In this document: in pieces, positions 31,401 to 43,175 of the stretch
Position numbering within the stretch: position 1 is the stretch's first letter
Layout of the letters: each line of letters starts with the position of its first letter
DNA from: Portulaca oleracea
Lineage: Eukaryota; Streptophyta; Magnoliopsida; Caryophyllales; Portulacaceae
Assembly (NCBI GenBank): GCA_029582165.1
Contig: CM055877.1
Span: 40,830,749-40,894,748 of the forward strand
Direction of reading: 5' to 3'
Length of the DNA: 64,000 bases
Notes under the pieces: model-generated
What the model was told of the DNA's origin: nothing
Seen by the model: only the letters and a program-made list of their open reading frames with translations
Database searches by the model: none
Made by a program: the position numbers and the translations under genes

Positions 31401-34400
31401 TCCTAAAGACTCCACTATTTTATTTTATTTTATTTTTTGAGAAAATGTTTTGAAGACCAAATCCTTGATGACCATGTTCTTAAAAGTAAAAACCTTTGTT
31501 TGTCCTAGAGTTCTCGGATAAACATGCCACTAAACTATGTAAAAATGGCAAAAATGCCATCGGGAAAAAACTTATTCAAAAAAAGTCATTAAACTATTAT
31601 TTACTGTACAAAATTGCCACTTTGTGAGTTGGTGACCTGCTACAATAGGTAACCCATGATAATTATGTTATTTACTAAGTTAATTGTTGAATTTGAATTG
31701 ATTACCCCTTCCTCTTTCTCTCACCACAAACCACCCCACCACCTTGCCGCCCCACCACCACCACCATGCCAGTCGCCAGTGCCGCCTAAAGCCACCACCA
31801 ACCGCCGCTGCTCTTCTCTCGGCTCCAACACCACCTCTTTCTCTCACCAGAAACCCTAACCCTAATTTCTTGAATTGGGATTGGTGTTTGGTGTTTGGTG
31901 TTTGGTGTTTGGGGGTTCGGTTTTTGAGTTTGAAAACAGAGAGAAGGGGAGATGGAAAGGGATGTCTGATGTATTTTGGGTGGATAATGGTTGTTGTGAG
32001 TGGTGGCTTGCGATAGTTTCGGTGATGGTGATCGATGAAGAAGATGGTGATGGTGATGAAGAACAGGGATAAGGGGGAGAAGATGAGAAAGAGGGTGGTG
32101 GTGGTGGTGGTGGTCTGGTCGGGCGACATGGTGGTGGTGGTGGGCACTGGAGCTTGAAGTATTTCAATGGAGGTTGGGGGTGGGTGGGAGGCTAGGTTTT
32201 TTAGTTAATTAGGTAATTAGTGAAGATATTTAATGAATTAGATAAAGTTTACCTGTTACACTAGGTCACCTAAGTTTCCCAGCAGGTCAAGTGGCATTTT
32301 TGTATCAATTAACAGGTTTTGGTTACATTTTTTGAACAAGTTTTTTTTTCCGATGGCATTTTTGCCATTTTTACATAGTTTAGTGCCATTTTTATCCGAG
32401 AACTCGTTTGTCCTATGGTCATTGAACTTTGAACTTGAATGACCTGATCACCTGAATCCAATTGGATGGTTCCCTTTCTATTACCAGTTCTAATTTATTA
32501 TGAAATTAACTGGTGCTGGTTTTGTCCTCAATGACCTGTTTTACCATGTCTATATTCAAAATAGCAGTCGAGATTGTGAGTATTGTCTTGTGACCGTGCT
32601 AGCAAATTATCTGCCACACAAAGGCCACAAATGTTACTTTCAGTCTATTAGGACCTCTCTATGAGATCTCTGTTTCTTCATGTTGGGAAGATCCACAGGG
32701 CTGAGAGAGGTTTGCAGATTTAGATTCATTAAATGGAGCATCGTCTAGTTATTTGTCACCTTCTTATCAACTTTATGTTGAGTATGAATGAGATGGTCGC
32801 AAGAATTCCAGCCTTCTGCAGAGGAGTTATCCCTGTTACATTGGCATAATGGCATGAAAATCCAAAGAATCTTGTCCTGCATGTTTCAGATTAGGCTCAT
32901 TGATTCTAGCTAAAATATTAATGCTGCCTTTGATGTTACAGCTGAAACTGGTTGATGGGGAGTCTGAGGAAGTAGAATTTGCACAAAATGCCTTGTTCAC
33001 AAAGCATCCTGAAATGATAGGTAAAGAGCTATGACTTTATACAGTTTGTCTGATCCAGGAGTTTCAGATTAATAACTATTTGTAGCCTCATGGAATGTAG
33101 GAGAGATTTATACCCCATAATATCAGGATTTTAGCTCCTGTTATTTTGTGGTGGTAAGCATTTCCCAAATACTTCCTTTAACTAGTGTTGGATGATGATG
33201 TTGGTATTTCCGAAGAGAGTGATCCTCTTTCCTTTTTCATTCTTTTCCTTTTTAGTTTTGAGGTTAGGTTGGATGGTCCATGTTGGTTTGCTGTTACTCA
33301 TTGGGAATACTAGATGTAGAGCTTGGGTGTGGGTAGAGAGCTTAGTGGCATACTAACATGGATGCCATTTTTCTTGCTGTTTTTCTCTAATATTGTGATA
33401 TGAATGCCAGTCTTCTTTCTTCTTTCTTTTCCCCTTGAGCCAGGAAACCTATACTTCAGAGGTGGGGAAGCCATGACAAAATTGGTCGTGGGTGGGCAAC
33501 CTTGGTACTAGTGTTGTAATTTCCCTTGGGCTCTATTTTTTATTATTGGAAAATGAGATTGAAAGAAAAAAATCTCAAAATCAACTTTCTTTCATTTGGC
33601 ATAAAGAAAATTGGAAGAACACGAGTTAGAGATATCATGGAAAATTTGATAGATTGGGACAGGATGAATGGAGACGGTGAACATAAAGTTGGGTGTAGGT
33701 GGGAAACAGGGTCTTGACAGATAAGATGGTAAAGAGAGAATTTTTCATTCCGTTCCATTTTCCAATGATTCAAATAGAGCCTTACAGGGAGTGTTTACTC
33801 TCATCCAAACGGTTCTCATCAATCTGTAGATACACATTTGATTATGTTGATTTGTAATACTTTTATGTTGAACAGGTTGGCCGAAAGACCACAACTTCCA
33901 GGTTTTCAAACTAGAAATTGAGGACATATTCCTGATTAACTGGTTTGGAGGCCGAAAACCTCTAACTGTTGAGCAGTACTTAAGCTGGAAAAAGTGAGTG
34001 ATTTCTTAAAAACACTGCAGTTGCCACCTTGCCCATTTCTTTTCAAGTAAAACAAAATAAATTTATATAAGTTTCAGTGGCCCCTTTTTAACTAAATTTA
34101 CCTTAAGTTCTGAGGTTAAGCATCTTTTCTTTTTTATTTTTTGGTACAAGAGATTAAGCCATTTACTGTGGTTTGGATGATTTTTCTACGTGCAGGAACA
34201 AACTGGCATTTTCTTCTCAAGTACGTACACATCCCCTTGGCGCCTTCCTGTACTTTATGAGAATGTATGAAATGCAAATGTCCAGTGTGTAAAAATAGTC
34301 ATTTATCTTGAGCACGTAAATGCAAAATGTGTCAATGTACAATATATGTCTGGCATTATTGAAAATAATGAAGTGGGATTGCAATCAAAACTATGGTTCT

Positions 34401-34707
34401 GACTTGCTTTTTTGTTCTAATTATTTCTCTCACAAGACTCCAAATGTAGAAGATCGCTTTTTTTTTTTTTTTCTTTCTAGGTTTTATTATTGGTATTTAG
34501 TGAGGGTCTCTCGTTTATGTGCGCATTCAGAAAAGAATAGGTTTTGGGAAACAACTGATTTGTGAGCAGTTCGTTTGTTGAATTGATGTCTTCAAAATAA
34601 ATGTGATCCCATTCCCATGGTAAGTACTACCTTCTGAGGGTGACCCTGAGCCTGAGGAGGCTTCTTCTGATTCTAGTACAATTACTTCTGATCCCGTCGA
34701 GGCTTAG
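28268..34707 (+). CDS. CREG-like secreted protein (PNP-oxidase-like split-barrel family), 7 exons
   Basis: Exons: 28268-28428, 28875-28910, 30882-31083, 32942-33020, 33876-33993, 34196-34224, 34625-34707; together 708 bases, 235 residues plus stop. An N-terminal hydrophobic segment (MVSSLMPLILLYLMVSLC) is a likely signal peptide. The body matches plant CREG proteins (cellular repressor of E1A-stimulated genes; FMN-binding-like split barrel): ARWLVSQNSWGVL, GGAPFGNVVSFSDGLPG, GIPYFYLTTLDPTAANALKD, GTCGNTDPENPTCAK, NALFTKHPEM, WPKDHNFQVFKLEI and FLINWFGG. The C-terminus is an acidic, Ser-rich tail (PSEGDPEPEEASSDSS). The family is secretory or vacuolar; its plant role is poorly known. Exons 3-5 have standard GT-AG borders. 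The exon 2 start needs an AC acceptor or, if AG is required, 28845 with ten extra codons. If the exon 6 donor is skipped, the protein ends at 34292 instead. Confidence 0.88.
28432..28470. repeat. (CT)n microsatellite at the 5' splice site of intron 1
   Basis: About 19 CT units begin two bases into intron 1 of the CREG-like gene (GTATCTCTCT...). Confidence 0.95.
29862..30047. mobile_element. hAT-type MITE, 186 bp, in CREG intron 2
   Basis: Ends CTATGTTACTCCGACTC and GAGTCTGAGTAACATAG are inverted repeats. GCTATGGA is duplicated on both sides (29854-29861 and 30048-30055), the 8-bp duplication typical of hAT elements. Related ends occur at 61049 and 62428. Confidence 0.92.
31508..32405. mobile_element. 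Mutator-like element, 898 bp, in CREG intron 3
   Basis: TIRs over 80 bp start GAGTTCTCGGATAAA; GTTTGTCCTA is duplicated on both sides (31498-31507, 32406-32415), a 9-10 bp target duplication. The interior is GC-richer, with CAC-rich and GGTGTTTGGTGTTT repeats and long overlapping low-complexity ORFs. It may have captured a host 5' region (Pack-MULE style), but no gene is recognisable. Confidence 0.93.
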
Positions 34708-35240
34708 ATTAACGTTCTGCTTTTTTGTTGGTTTTCTACCAAACATGACAGACATAGGCATCTAATGCTTAGGTTCAAGTGGAACAAGCGAAAGTCCTAT
34801 ACCAGACATTTGCAACGGTCTTGAAAAATCTTACCTAGAACCAATGTAATGCACAGTTACCTGTTATCGGGACTACATTATGTCATTTGAAATGAGGCAT
34901 CCTCACCATTGACAAGCAACTTGAACCACAACATTGCATTTGGGCTTTTAGCAACCAAATGTATGGAGTATGATGGCACATAGCAGAACATGAGCATGCC
35001 AGTTATTTACTATGCTCTATTACGAACCCTATCATGCGTAATATTATTATGATTAATGACTACAGATTAGATTAGTCAAGCCAGAGAAGCAAGGATCAAG
35101 CACAAAAAGTATACCTCTTCTGGTGACTAAACAAGTGCTAACTATCTAGACAATTCATCCAGCATCACATACATATGTTGCATACCTCTTCTGAGTTACT
35201 TTGTCAAAGCAAACCATGCAGGGGCAACTTTTGAGCTTAC
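34708..35240. other. CREG 3' flank, no other feature
   Basis: Presumed 3' UTR and intergenic sequence. No gene-like ORF. No unambiguous AATAAA polyadenylation signal was picked out. Confidence 0.5.
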
Positions 35241-35315
35241 CTTGAAAAAGACAAAGTAAGGGACAGCTGAAACTGAATAAGCCTCACAAATCTCCGGCTG
35301 CTCCTCAGCTTCAAC
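35241..35315 (-). pseudogene. GRXS17: Isolated exon of a GRXS17-type (thioredoxin-like) glutaredoxin
   Basis: Between a CCGTAG acceptor and a GTAAG donor on the minus strand, 25 codons read VEAEEQPEICEAYSVSAVPY followed by FVFFK. This is the second part of the N-terminal thioredoxin-like domain of plant monothiol glutaredoxin S17, including the cis-proline (AVPYF). That protein is a cytosolic/nuclear Fe-S and redox factor with a Trx-like domain and several Grx domains. I found neither the preceding exon (with the WCxxS-like site) nor the next one nearby, so it looks like a stranded gene fragment, although both splice sites are intact. Confidence 0.75.
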
Positions 35316-36991
35316 CTACGGGCAGATTGCAAAGTCATCCACAAAATGGTTGATAGAGCAACCGTTATATGGTATTTATACTTTGGAGTACGTACATAGG
35401 GTCCATGAAGGTGCTAGGTTTTACAAAAACAATTCATCCATATAAAATTTATTCTAAATTTATAAATATTGTTGCAAAATTCATCAATATTTTTAAGACT
35501 AATCAAATCTTTTATATAAATTTATCGCACAAAAATCAACTTATTTTAATGTATGTGATATACTGTATACTTAGGTAAGTCTGTCACACTATAGGATATA
35601 ATTTAAATAATAATTTATTTATATTTTTAGTGCACGCGATAGGATCCTCTAAAAGTGTTTGTTTTTTTTTTTTTGTCTTCTATGTAAACAACAATGTAGG
35701 CCATGTTCTTTAACTTAATTAGTCAGGTCTAACTTAACTTATTCTTACCTTATCTAACTTAACACAACTCCCTAAAAAACACCCAAACCAAAAACAAAAT
35801 GTAAATAAAAAAAAAATTCAAATAATATTATTCTAATCTCAAACTAATCCCACTTGTTCCAACACATATAATTTTTCGTTTATTTTTCACAAAAAATTTA
35901 ATTTTATTAATAAAATATTTTCCACCCAACAAATAACTTAAACCAATTATATCTTTTCCTTTCATTTCCTCTCCTAACCTAACCAACCTAATCTGAGCCT
36001 AACCTGACCAAACAACCTCACCTTAAATTTACATCATGTCGGCCAGGTAATATTTGCAAAAGTTGTGGTGAGCCTTAACTTCAATAATCAAGTTGGCTCA
36101 ACTTAACTTCAATAATCAAGTTGGCTCAAATTAACTAAGAATGACATGTAGCAATGGCAGATAATTGTTTTTATTGAAGAGAATTGAAACACTTGGCCAT
36201 GATAAATTTAACAAATAGTGACTAATCTAAAACTTCTATATGTGATAAAATATTTTATTGTTTTGAAAATAGTTGAAATCTCCAGATTGAAAAGAAAAAT
36301 CAAAAGAGATGTATTTGACAAATAATTTTGAGTCTCAGAAGAACAAGTCATTGAAGGCTAAGAGGGGTGGTTCTAGTTTCAAATACCATCTACAAAACCG
36401 TTGTTGCTATTTCTGTATGGCAGTATGGATAAGGAACATTAAATTAAGAATTGCAAGAAATTGATGGTTGATTTGGCAGTAAAGAATGGAGATTTTTCAA
36501 AAGTCAATATGATTGAGAAACATAAGGATTTGACTTCTATGGTATCTAAATCTTCTTTTATATTTGGTATATAGGTAATTGTTTTGGCTAGTGGTATGAC
36601 ACAAGTGTATCTACTATCTATTAATATTTTGCATGACATATCTCAATTTAAGGCTTACAAATTGTGATAACATTTTTATATATGCAAAATGAAACAAATG
36701 CTAACTGGGAGCGGTAAACATGTTATAACCTTCATTAATGATAGTTTAAGATATAACTAACTTATATTTTTTTTACGAACTAAGGATAAAGCCTTTAATA
36801 TATTTCTAACAGCCATGTTCTTTGGATTGGTTATTCTTTCAAATCCAGTTCAATCCAAACCTTACACAATTTCCCAAAAAAATCTTCTCTAAAAACACAA
36901 TTCCCAAAAAAAATCATAACTTTTCCAACCCAATGTATCAAATCTCATTTTATCTAATCCAAATGTTGAATATCATAAAGAAAGAAAATTA
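35316..36991. other. AT-rich intergenic region with small repeats
   Basis: No gene. A 28-bp tandem duplication at 36074-36129 contains TTCAATAATCAAGTTGGCTC twice. GCCATGTTCTTT occurs near 35701 and 36811 and could be the start of decayed MITEs, but no matching right ends were found. Confidence 0.5.
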
Positions 36992-38362
36992 AAATTGTTT
37001 GGAGAGAAAAGTGGAATGGGTTGGGTATGGAATTAGAATCCTAGGGGGTTGGGTATGGAATTAGAACCCTGAAATGAAAGTGTTTGGTGAGCAGTGGAAT
37101 GGAATCAAAGCTATAGTTATAGTATTTGTTATAATTATTATTATTATTATTATGACAATAATAAAATTTTAATAATTAATAATTTTCAATTAATAATTAG
37201 TTATTATTACATATTAATTAATAATATTATTAATATAAATTACAAATTATTATTTTTTATTAATTAATAATAATTATCAATGGAAAATAAATAACTACTA
37301 TAATTATTAATTAATTTTTAATTGTTGACATTTGTATCAATTAGTAATTTTATTATATTAATTATTAATAATTATAATTAATTATTAATTAATAATAATA
37401 ATTATTATTTATTAATTATTAATAATTATCAATTATTATGAACTAATTATAATAATTACTTAATACTTATTAATTATTCATATATATTTGTATTATTAAT
37501 TATTAACTATTAACTACTAATTTTCATATTACTAAATTACTAATTATTATAAATGATTATTAATTAATAACATTTAATAATTATTTTTTAGTAATAATTA
37601 TTCATATTTACATTTATATTAATTATTGTTATTATAAATATTATTAATAATTATAATTATAATTATCATTATTATAATTATTATTAATTATTAATTGTAA
37701 TAATAAAAATTATTATTAATTATTAAAAATTATTATTATTATAATTATTATTAATTATTAACTGTAATAATAATTATTATTATTAATTATTAAAAATTAT
37801 TATTATTATAATTATTATTATGATTATTATTTATTATAATAATTATTATAATAATTATAATTAATTATTAATAATTACAATTATTATTATTATTACAAAT
37901 TAATAATTATAATTATAATTATTATTACAAATTAAAAATTATTTTTTTATTAATTATTAATTAATAATTACAATTATTATTATAATTATTATTAATTATT
38001 ATAATAATTATAATTCATTACTAATAATTACAATTATTATTATTATTACAAATTAATAATTATAATTATAATTATTATTACAAATTAAAAATTATAGTTA
38101 TAATTTTACTTATAATAATAATAATAATTATTATTATTATTATTATTATTGTTATTATTATTGGTTTTGTTGTTGTTGTGAAAGAAAAGGGATAGCCTAT
38201 TCCCCCCACATTTGGGAGGTTTCTAATCCCTCTATTTGGGAGGGATAGCAAATCCCTAGGGATTGCAATTCCATTCCAGAAACTGCTCTCCAAACAGAAA
38301 AAACAGGAACTAGAACCCATTCCCACTCAATTCCATTCCTGTTTTGCTCACCAAACAGGCCC
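36992..38362. mobile_element. Tourist/PIF-like element with an expanded A/T core
   Basis: The right end, inverted, starts GGGCCTGTTTGGTGAGC, a common PIF/Harbinger (Tourist) terminus. Similar wording (TGTTTGGAGAG, GGAATGG) in the opposite orientation occurs at 36995-37100, giving loose inverted arms around an A/T-only core. The left terminus is not precise. The left arm holds a small duplication (GGTTGGGTATGGAATTAGAA twice, 37019-37072). Confidence 0.55.
37125..38165. repeat. Roughly 1-kb nearly pure A/T tract
   Basis: Built from ATT, TTA and AATTA words with very few G or C. A block of about 75 bases (from ATAATTACAATTATTATTAT) at 37871 recurs at 38024, showing internal duplication. It is highly self-complementary. 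Confidence 0.92.
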
Positions 38363-38469
38363 TGAATTAAAATTTGTAAGAATTGCGATACAATTTAAAA
38401 AAGCTTAATGCCTAGAACATCCCAAGAAAATGGCCCTGAAGAAATGAAGAATCAAACTTTGTGTAATAT

Positions 38470-39410
38470 TTCTTTTTCTTTTCTTTTTTTTTAACACGGG
38501 TAAAACAAGATTATAAGGAACCTTAGGAGACTATTCTCGCAAAGTGTCTATCTAGGTTATTATGAAACAAAATGAAAGAAAGATTAGGAGATGGGCTAAG
38601 ACTCCAAACTTTTAAGTTTTGAATGGAGTGTCCCTTGTTTGCTAACCAATCTGTCACCATATTAGCTTCCCTAAAAGCATGAATAAATGAATAACCTTCA
38701 AACATTTGTAAATAATTATTGATATCTCTAATAGTCGTATCAATCTCCCGCGACACTTTGAAGACACCTTTAATTGCCTGAGTAAGAATCAGGTAATCGC
38801 TCTCAATCTGAACTTTCTTGAAACCTAGTTGAAGAGTATGTGGAATCCCTTTTTGAAGAGTCAGGGCCTCCATAAAGGGAATAAGCTCTTAGTGAGCTTG
38901 AAAAAATTAGCTCAAAGGAGTTTGCCTAGGTGGTCACGAATAATAAACCAAGTTGTTGCCCCATGATGACACCTCATCCGGCTAAGTTATCTTTAAGAGG
39001 AAGACCATTATGAAAAATTTGTCATAGAAAAGATTTTAGCTTGGGTAGGACATCCAACTTCCAAATCCATTTTTCTTCCCATTTATCTCTTTTAGTAATA
39101 CCATGACAAAGCCAAGTGGCTGATTTAACAAAAAAAAATATCATTACTTGTAAGACCCCAACACATCTTATCCTTTTGTTCAAAGGAAGGGATAGGGGTA
39201 GAGAACACAAGGTTGGCTGAAACAGGGTCAAAAACATCTCTAACTTTAGGAATGTCAATATGAAGTCACTAACAAGAAGAGAATCGTCAATATTTTCTTT
39301 ATTCAAATTGCATAATTCAATTAGGGGTTTTTGATGGCACCAATTATCCGTCCAAAATTTAACTTTGCTACCTTTTCTAGTTTTCCAACGAGTTCGGTTA
39401 ACAATATGTT
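38470..39410 (-). pseudogene. LINE 3' fragment: zf-RVT and RNase H region
   Basis: Minus-strand order: RTRWKTRKGSKVKFW and TDNW (post-RT region, about 39400-39340), FFVKSATW with WKLDVLPKLKSFL (zf-RVT, about 39150-39020), then MEALTLQKGIP, FKKVQIESDYLIL and AFREANMVTDWLANKG (plant LINE RNase H, 38873-38560). A poly-T stretch on plus (about 38470-38495) is the element poly(A) tail. Stops lie between the domains, near 38970 and 38890. Confidence 0.88.
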
Positions 39411-40321
39411 ATTAAATGCTTATTTGCCAACAAATGTATGAGAGACACTTTAAATGTGCAGCTTGTCGATAATCAAATTCTAGCATTAAGAAAAGGTATC
39501 TCCATGTGAAATACGAAGCGGAACAAAGCTTACATGAAAAAAGAGAAATTTCAAAGTATGGAGGTATTGCTTGTTATAAGTTCTCTTATCAAAAGAAAAT
39601 TGAGTTAGAGGTAATGGCAATTATTAGAAGCTTTTTTTTTTTTTTTTTGCAAGGATGCAAAAAACTTTTACGCAATAGAGAACTTTTCTAATTTTTTTTC
39701 AAAACAGGAGGAATGAGTTTGATTGTAACCTAGAGTCAAGAAGAAACCAAATGACTATTGTGAGTTGGAATTTGTTTCCCCTTATCAATTGTTTTTTTTT
39801 CTAGTAAAGGATGTAGGAGACAAGTACCTATTGTAATAAATGTTGTAGATGACCGTGAAACATTTAGTGAAGCTATTATTTATAGAGAGATGCACTTTTG
39901 AAAGAGGCATTTTGGGTAAATCTTTACTGTTTATATGTAACTTTAACCTTGTAAAATTATATTATTTGCATAGTAAATTGCAAGGGATTTATGTAACTTT
40001 TGAAAGTGATCTAATATATCACACTCAAAATTGATGTGGATCCTACTTTAAAATATGAAGATGCACCTCTCAGTTCTTTTAGGACCTTGACCATAACATT
40101 GGGACAAAGGGTCATATTTATAGACTTGCAAATTGCCTTCTTTCTTCAACCTAAGAAATGAATTAAAAGCACATCTCTTACTGCTGCTCTTTTCTGTAAT
40201 AAGTAAGCATGGAACATTAAGCTTAAACTGCCAATTAATCCACCAACAATCAAATTGCCTTGGTTGATCAATAGTCTGGTTAATTTACCCATGCTTAGCT
40301 TTACTTGATTTTGGTCCTTGT
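39411..40321. other. Intergenic stretch
   Basis: AT-rich, with a long T-run (39632-39648) and no gene-like frame. Confidence 0.5.
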
Positions 40322-40919
40322 TCATCCAAGGCCACTGGAGGCCTTGACAATTTCAAGGGCTTTCTCTTCCATTTTAACAAGTTGTTGGCAAAATCCTTCT
40401 ACGTCAGAGCCCTCTTCTTCAAACCTGATTCTCAACTCCTTCCAGTTCCAGTTCCAGTTGTATTCATTGCCATGGCCAGGGACTTTGACCAACACATCAA
40501 ACCCTTTGCGATCCACTGACTCAACCAATGCATCCTGCACATCATATTACTCATCTTGCCATATGAAAAGCAACTAAACAACTGAGCCAAGCTTAAAAGA
40601 GGCATCACCATTAGGAAGAAGAATATTGGTGTTTCTCACCTTCACATTCACATTTAAGAAGGCAAAACACAAAACCATGAGTGTTCTGCGTCTTATTTGA
40701 CTCTGATTTATACCATCAATTAGCTTTGCGGCAAATGGTGCTGCATAAAATGGGATTATAGGACTAGCTGTTAGCAACAGCAGACAATAAATATGAAATG
40801 CAGGATGATTGATTTTCATTCGAATAAGAATCTTACAGAGTTTATCAGCTTTTGATGCTTGAAAATCATCCAAATCCACTACATGATTGCCACCATTGCC
40901 ATCAATGAGCATACAAGAG
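40322..40919 (-). CDS. Last three exons of an unidentified gene
   Basis: Three minus-strand exons splice in one frame: 40919-40837 (donor GTAAG), 40740-40640 (acceptor TTTATGCAG, donor GTGAG) and 40534-40322 (acceptor TGTGCAG, ending in a stop). The product reads MLIDGNGGNHVVDLDDF, KADKL then SPFAAKLIDGINQSQ, VNVKDALVESVDRKGFDVL, and a charged end with FEEEGSDVEGFCQQLVKMEE. Splice signals and frame agree, so it is probably a real gene whose 5' exons lie further right. I do not recognise the family. The exon upstream of 40919 was not found with a matching phase. Confidence 0.6.
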
Positions 40920-42164
40920 CTGAACCACAAATATCACACAACCAAAATAAGAGATTAATTCTAAAGTTCTTTTCACAAAGTTACTATTGTAACTTTATAA
41001 GTGAATAGGGATAACTGCCTATAAATAAAGGCTTGTATTGCATCCCGTAATCCCATAAGTAGATCTTTTCTATCTCTTTTAAAATAACAAAAACCGGAAC
41101 CAAACGATGTTTCTTCGTAATTTTTGCTTCTTAGATAGGACTGGATTTTGCAGAATGGAACAATTACAAGAAGTTTACTGAAGGACATTGACAATATCCA
41201 GTAAAAACTATAAAAGAGATAACCCAGCAGCATTCCTCATACCTACATTCACTCCCAAGGCATCACCATCACTATGTACCTCCCACAGATGATGGGACCC
41301 CTAGATCTGTCATCTTGCCATGAAACAAAGTAACGAATCAAGTATCGATTCGTACCACATTCACAGATCCAGAGAGTACAAGGTGCATTAGCCTTGCTCT
41401 GCCCCTTTCTTTCATGGTCCCACATGTTGACTATTCTGCTAGCGTTAATGAAAAACCTTCCCACATTGTGAAGCAGACAAGCATACAAATTGGTTTACCA
41501 AACAATCAATACCAGAACATGTTCAACTAGTCAATTTGAAATGGACCCACGAAAAGACATGAGCTGTGCACTGAACCTGCTGATGTACTACCCAGGTACC
41601 CTCTTCTTTCTTTCTTTTATCAGGGAGTGAGTACTCCTTCAACTAGTCACCAGCTCCCAGGTAATCAAGGTGGAAAGCTCCTTCAACTCACAAAAGGGCA
41701 TGAGTTTGTAACCTTGTTCCTGACTATTCATGTTCACGACTCACGAGTAATTGACAATCGAGGTTGAAACCTCCTACTCAAGCAGAGAAGTTCTCTTCTC
41801 CCTTTGGAAAACTCCATTGCTCTGGCTGTCCTTGATGACCTAGAGGACGCTTCTAGCCCTTAATTAAAGGCAATGGACCTTCACTACTACGGTGGAGAAA
41901 GGACAATCTGACTTCTCACCCAAGATCCAAGTATTCCAGCCTCATCCCCAAAGAAAATGTGCCAAAGCTTGGTCAGTAGACAAGGGATGGACAATCCCAC
42001 CAGAGGCCTAGCAGGTGAAGGCACATTTAAGGTTTGACGTGGCTTTCCATCATCCTCAAGAAGAATAAGAAAGGGATAAACTTTTTGAAACAAAACTACA
42101 CTAGCCACGGAGAGTGAATGCAACAAGTTTTACGGGTATCTAAAGAAAACTACTTCATTAGGCT
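40920..42164. other. Probable intron or intergenic DNA
   Basis: A minus-strand piece at about 41235-41290 reads WEVHSDGDALGVNVG and could be an exon, but its phase does not join the downstream exons. Other ORFs here lack support. Confidence 0.35.
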
Positions 42165-42850
42165 CATACATTGCTTTATATGTTATGATTTCATAATGAT
42201 TTCTTATACTGAAAAGAAATATTATTGTTCCTAGTTTCATTAGAACTCTCATGTTACTTTCCTGTTTCTATTAGGCTTAATACTACCTCCGTCCCAAAAT
42301 GTTTGTCAATCTAACTCTTTTGTTTCAATTTGTTTGTCACTTTTGCTATTCCAACAATTGTTATTCGCTTACCCTAATTAATAAATTTATTTCACTTTTT
42401 ACATTTCCAATAACCATCAATCCTTAATCAATGTAGGGTTAGTTTGGTCAAAGTATAAAATTTTCACCCCAATTCCAAAGTGTATTGGTTTCCCCAAATT
42501 AGTTGGGGTGACAAACAAATGGGACAGAGGTAGTATTAGGAAGCTTGTTTACTTGTAAATAAGGGCCTTGCTAGCTTTTCTGAAACACATTACATGGCAT
42601 TGAATGCTGAATATTACCAGTTATCAATGATTGTGCTCACAAATGTTAGTGTTTTCTTTAATCCAGCACAAAGATGCTGAAATCTTCTCTTGAAATCTGG
42701 CATGGAGATGTTGTACTCTTATCTTTAATCTTTTGTTATTTTCTCGTTCTCTATCAACTACGTATCAAATGATGGATTTAAGTAGTTAGCACATTCTTTT
42801 GTTATTTTCTTGTTCTCTATCAACTCAGTATCAAATGATGGAATCAAGTA
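42165..42850. repeat. Local direct repeat, copy 1 (contains a Stowaway MITE)
   Basis: Shares with copies at 42885-43175 and 45375-45720 phrases such as GTTATGATTTCA, TTGCTAGC or a variant, ACACATTA-ATG, and GATGCTGAATTCTTATCT, in the same order. It may be an LTR-like or other dispersed unit. Copy 1 is split by the MITE at 42283-42533. Confidence 0.75.
42283..42533. mobile_element. Stowaway-type MITE, 251 bp
   Basis: Ends CTACCTCCGTCCC and GGGACAGAGGTAG, with TA on both sides (42281-42282, 42534-42535). The inner TIR extends through TTTGTC/GACAAA. The uninterrupted version of the site is seen in repeat copy 3 near 45475-45495. Confidence 0.95.
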
Positions 42851-42884
42851 TTCAAATATTCAGGAATAATAATAAGTACTAAAT

Positions 42885-43175
42885 ATTATTACATGTTACG
42901 ATTTCACTATGGTTTTCTATTATAACTACGAATATCATAGTTCGCTAGTTTGATCAAGGATATTGCGCTAGCTACCTATTAGGAAGATCTTTTACATACA
43001 ATGAGGGTTTTGCTAGCCTTTATTAAACAAATTACATGACATCAAATATCAAATATGATGAATTATTACCAATTATGCAGGATGTTGAATTTTTCTCTTG
43101 AATCCAGCATGAGGATGCTGAATTCTTATCTTTAATCATTTGTTATCTTCCCATTCTCTGTCAACTTGGAATCAA
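42885..43175. repeat. Local direct repeat, copy 2
   Basis: Same order of phrases as copies 1 and 3, with a deletion in the first half. It ends near GTTATCTTCCCATTCTCTGTC. Confidence 0.72.

Noticed and set aside
31680..32167. Overlapping 155- and 101-codon ORFs rich in Thr, Pro and His
   Set aside because: Low-complexity reading of GGT/CAC repeats inside the Mutator element; overlapping frames on both strands argue against coding.
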